Below are positions 61,249 to 64,000 of a DNA stretch of 64,000 nt, piece after piece. The notes beneath the pieces were generated by a model, which made no database searches, was not told the DNA's origin, and worked only from the letters and a program-made list of their open reading frames with translations. The stretch spans positions 3,038,001 through 3,102,000 of the forward strand of contig NC_089425.1 of the NCBI RefSeq assembly GCF_013426205.1. The letters run 5' to 3'. A program made the translations under genes and the position numbers. This DNA is from Metarhizium brunneum. Lineage: Eukaryota; Ascomycota; Sordariomycetes; Hypocreales; Clavicipitaceae. Position 1 is the first letter of the stretch. Each line of letters begins with the position of its first letter.

Positions 61249-64000
61249 TGGTGTGGCTGACATTTAAAAAAAAAATCAAATTTATAAGCTTTTTGCGGCA
61301 AATCATGATCCACCCTCGATATCATCTACCAACTATATATATTCTTTTTGGGTTGATGATTGCAGTGGGATTCATTATGCTTTTATATTCTTCTAGCGGG
61401 ACGGAAATTTTGGGTTACGAAGGTTACGGCGCCACTGGGTATATACTTGACTGGGAATGGATGAAAGAAGGGCATATCAAAGCTAGTAGTACTTAACCCC
61501 TACCTACCATGTGTGTTTATTTATTTCTTTGGAATAGAAATGATGGTCAATCTTTGCAGGGACGCCAACTTTTTGGTGTGTAGGGGTCTTGAATGTGTCT
61601 TAATCGCCAGGGCAGTGGTTGAATAAGTTTAACGATAATTGATAGTCCTAGTTGAGCCGACGTATGCCGGTGTCAAATGGTAAGACGGTACGATTTAAGA
61701 GGCCACAAGCAAAAATAAGCATGGTTTCAGCTCAATATCACCTATGATGGGTTGTCCTTGGCTCATGTTGCTCTTGAACTGAACAAGTGCGCCGAGCTGT
61801 CGAAGCAACGGACCAGCGGCACTCTGCCAGACGAGGTGCTGGATCCGGCAGGACACGTCTAAGTACTTAGTTTGTAACTGGAGTTGGTGAATAACCGCAG
61901 CCGTGTATACCTGCAAGAGGGGTATTTGAGAAGAGGCACCGTGAAGCTAATAGCCTGCTCTCTCAGCACATGTGCTCGTGGAGCATGTGGCGAGGGACCG
62001 CCCTGGTACTACTGGGTATCAGGGCACTGCCGCCGCAGGCAATTTGATAACCAGTAGCTACAAATATGCGTATGGGCATGTATGTACATCCCTACTCGCG
62101 GCGTCCAACATCCTTCTTTGTTTGTTTCTATTTTCGGAATAGCAACCGCGCATTTACTCATGCTCTGTACATATGCCCACCCAGAAGCGTCGTCGGTGAT
62201 TTGGTCAACGTGGGCGGGCTATTCGACGGGGATGAGCAGGTCTTCTTTCGGCACGCGGTTGACGAGGGCGGCGCCGACGTTGGGCGCAGGCGCTCGACGC
62301 ACCTGTTGGCTTGGCTCTGTTTCTTCAGAGGGACGCGTCGCATTCTCTTGGGACGAGCGAGACCGGCCGCGGCGTGGTCGACGGGGAGAAGAAGTTGGGG
62401 ATAAGGCGTGCGAGCGCATGCATATGCGGTCACACGCATTGTCACACGCGGGCAGGTTGAAACCGGAGAGACGGGGGTTGCTGCAGGTGAGTGAATTAAT
62501 GTACGGGAACCTGGATGGTCGCAACATGTACGATTGTAAGATGACAAGGAGAAGTTGATACCAATGCTCATTTGGAGGGGGCCATGCTGGGTTCTCACAC
62601 AATAATCTTTTGGGACCGGTGCTGGTTTTCGTGGCTGGCCGTGGGGAATAAAACGATTGTGTTTCTACTCCGTACTCCGTACACGTCACAGATTCACTAG
62701 GCACCAATTGTGGTTTGATGTTTGCGAGTTCTTATATTGGGATACTCGGCTCCTATTTGCTCCGCAGTGAGGAGACGATACGCCATCTCCAAAACACTAA
62801 ATGCCGTTGCTGGTCTGCTTGGCAGTTTTTGACAGGGCCCAGCCACCGAACTAGACGGGATAATTATGGACTCGATGCCACGCGGGCCTTTTAATTCTTT
62901 GTTTTTTTTGGTTTCGTGGAGATGGAAAGTGGGCTCCTTGCTCGGCATGTACATACATACATACAACATACATCTGAAGGCCATGGGCCAATGAAGCACC
63001 CCCTTGACACGATGGGAACTTGAAGGCCCGGCCCCAGTCTATAATGGAGCTATTGGAACGTCAGTATGTACGGAGTACGCCGTATAAAGGAAAGGTTAAA
63101 GCGTAGCCTACCACCCCCCCCTTTTGCATCTGTGACACAAGAAAGCACGAGGAACGAGGCAAGGACAGGACTAGGATGCCGGAGGCGTAGGAAGCCAATG
63201 AATGGAGGTCAGGGCTCCGTGACGAAATCACATTGACGTCGGCGACCTGGGGAGACTACAATCATAGCCCACGGAGTCCGCTCCGAGAGTTGACCGTGTT
63301 GAGAGTGGTGTATAACCTGTTGTGAAAAGACATGGCCAAGCTGGCGGGTGGTCGTCATGGGAGCTATGAGCAGCCAATCATAGTTGCGACGCTAATTCTT
63401 CCCTCTTTTTGTTTTTGAAATCTTCGTACGGGGTAGTAGTTATTATAAGATCTCTTGGGGCGAAATGTTTCAAACGTGCGGGCCCTCGTCGACGTGATAA
63501 CAGTCTGATTAGAACTACTAGCCCCATGCTCGTGAATACTACTTTCAAGACAAGATCTTCAGCAGAAGGTATCCACAGCGGCACATCTACCGCTGATGCC
63601 GTTGTTAGCGTCCAGGATATTCTCAAGAACAAGGGACTGAATTTACACACCCAAAAATCACCCAGGCAAGGGCCCTTGGACTTTTTCTATAACAGAACAA
63701 TCATAGAATCAAGTTATGTAGGTCCATACATGTGACGTTCCGAGGGACGAAACATGACCAAGACGCTGCAGATATTGTGTGGGTTCCGAATCGGGCTTAG
63801 CATCAGCCTGCTGTTGAGTCTTGACAACATTCGAGTATAGCGACAATTGAGGTTTTCGGCGTGTTCTGCGCATCTCTCTGCGGATTAACACAAAGGTGTA
63901 TGTTGGCTCTGGATTCGACACCGAGTAACGGAGGTTGAATCGGGCCTTGACTGAATGCCAAACTGGTGTCGGTTGACAACACGAATGGCATGCACTGGCC
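61249..64000. other. Right-end interval without a confident gene
   Basis: 61249 to about 61650 is the 3' flank of the Opy2-like gene. A minus-strand open stretch at 61916-61695 reads protein-like (LVWQSAAGPLLRQLGALVQF) but lacks an ATG and may be a single exon or chance. A GC-rich island (62150-62460) is open on both strands (see findings). A 69-residue frame on the plus strand at 63526-63735 (MLVNTTFKTRSSAEGIHSG) and a minus-strand frame opposite it, ending near 63378, compete; neither is recognised. Three TACGGAG/CTCCGTA motifs occur (62665, 62672, 63069). Confidence 0.5.

Noticed and set aside
1..64000. tRNA, rRNA, CRISPR arrays, prophage or bacterial-type operons
   Set aside because: I looked for T-loop-like GTTCRA words, spaced direct repeats and phage-type genes and found none convincing. 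A covariance-model tRNA scan would be decisive but was not run.

Overview
The window looks like nuclear DNA of a filamentous ascomycete. Genes carry several short GT-AG introns (about 50-110 bp, many with CTAAC-like branch sites). The gene set includes an APSES regulator of the StuA type, a class III chitin synthase (a class restricted to filamentous fungi) and an Opy2-type HOG-pathway anchor. A sordariomycete, probably of Hypocreales, is my best guess, but this is inferred from protein style and not proven.

Layout. 1-2230 (+): 3' part of the glutamine-dependent NAD+ synthetase gene, cut by the window edge. 4661-6733 (-): stuA. 6734-22769: about 16 kb with no gene I can support. 22770-23616 (+): small BRCT-domain protein. 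24681-26945 (-): peroxisomal (SKL-ending) propionyl/acetyl-CoA synthetase-like enzyme. 26946-29822: gene-poor and partly AT-rich, with two small inverted-repeat elements that share their ends. 29823-30444 (-): small secreted, probably GPI-anchored wall protein. 30445-36426: gene-poor. 36427-53021: compact block with eight genes, namely quinone oxidoreductase-like (+), dienelactone hydrolase-like (-), RPA1 (+), gamma-glutamyl phosphate reductase (-), MFS drug transporter (+), serine racemase/threonine dehydratase-like (-), UBC12 (-) and class III chitin synthase (-). 53022-59884: gene-poor. 59885-61248 (+): Opy2-like anchor. 61249-64000: no confident gene.

The genes do not form one pathway. 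Most are housekeeping: NAD synthesis, DNA replication, proline synthesis, neddylation. Others concern wall building and stress or development: chitin synthase, GPI wall protein, Opy2 and StuA. There is no sign of a biosynthetic cluster, prophage or CRISPR array. RNA genes were looked for only by eye and none was found.

The most distinctive feature is architectural. Tight gene blocks alternate with long gene-poor tracts. The gene-poor tracts are peppered with about 40 copies of a short motif, TACTCCGTAC or its complement GTACGGAGTA. I found none inside any gene model and none in the 16.6-kb compact block. The second point of interest is a pair of inverted-repeat elements at 27.4 and 28.4-28.6 kb with a tiny intron-containing reading frame between them. 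I found no clear evidence of a wholly new biological system.
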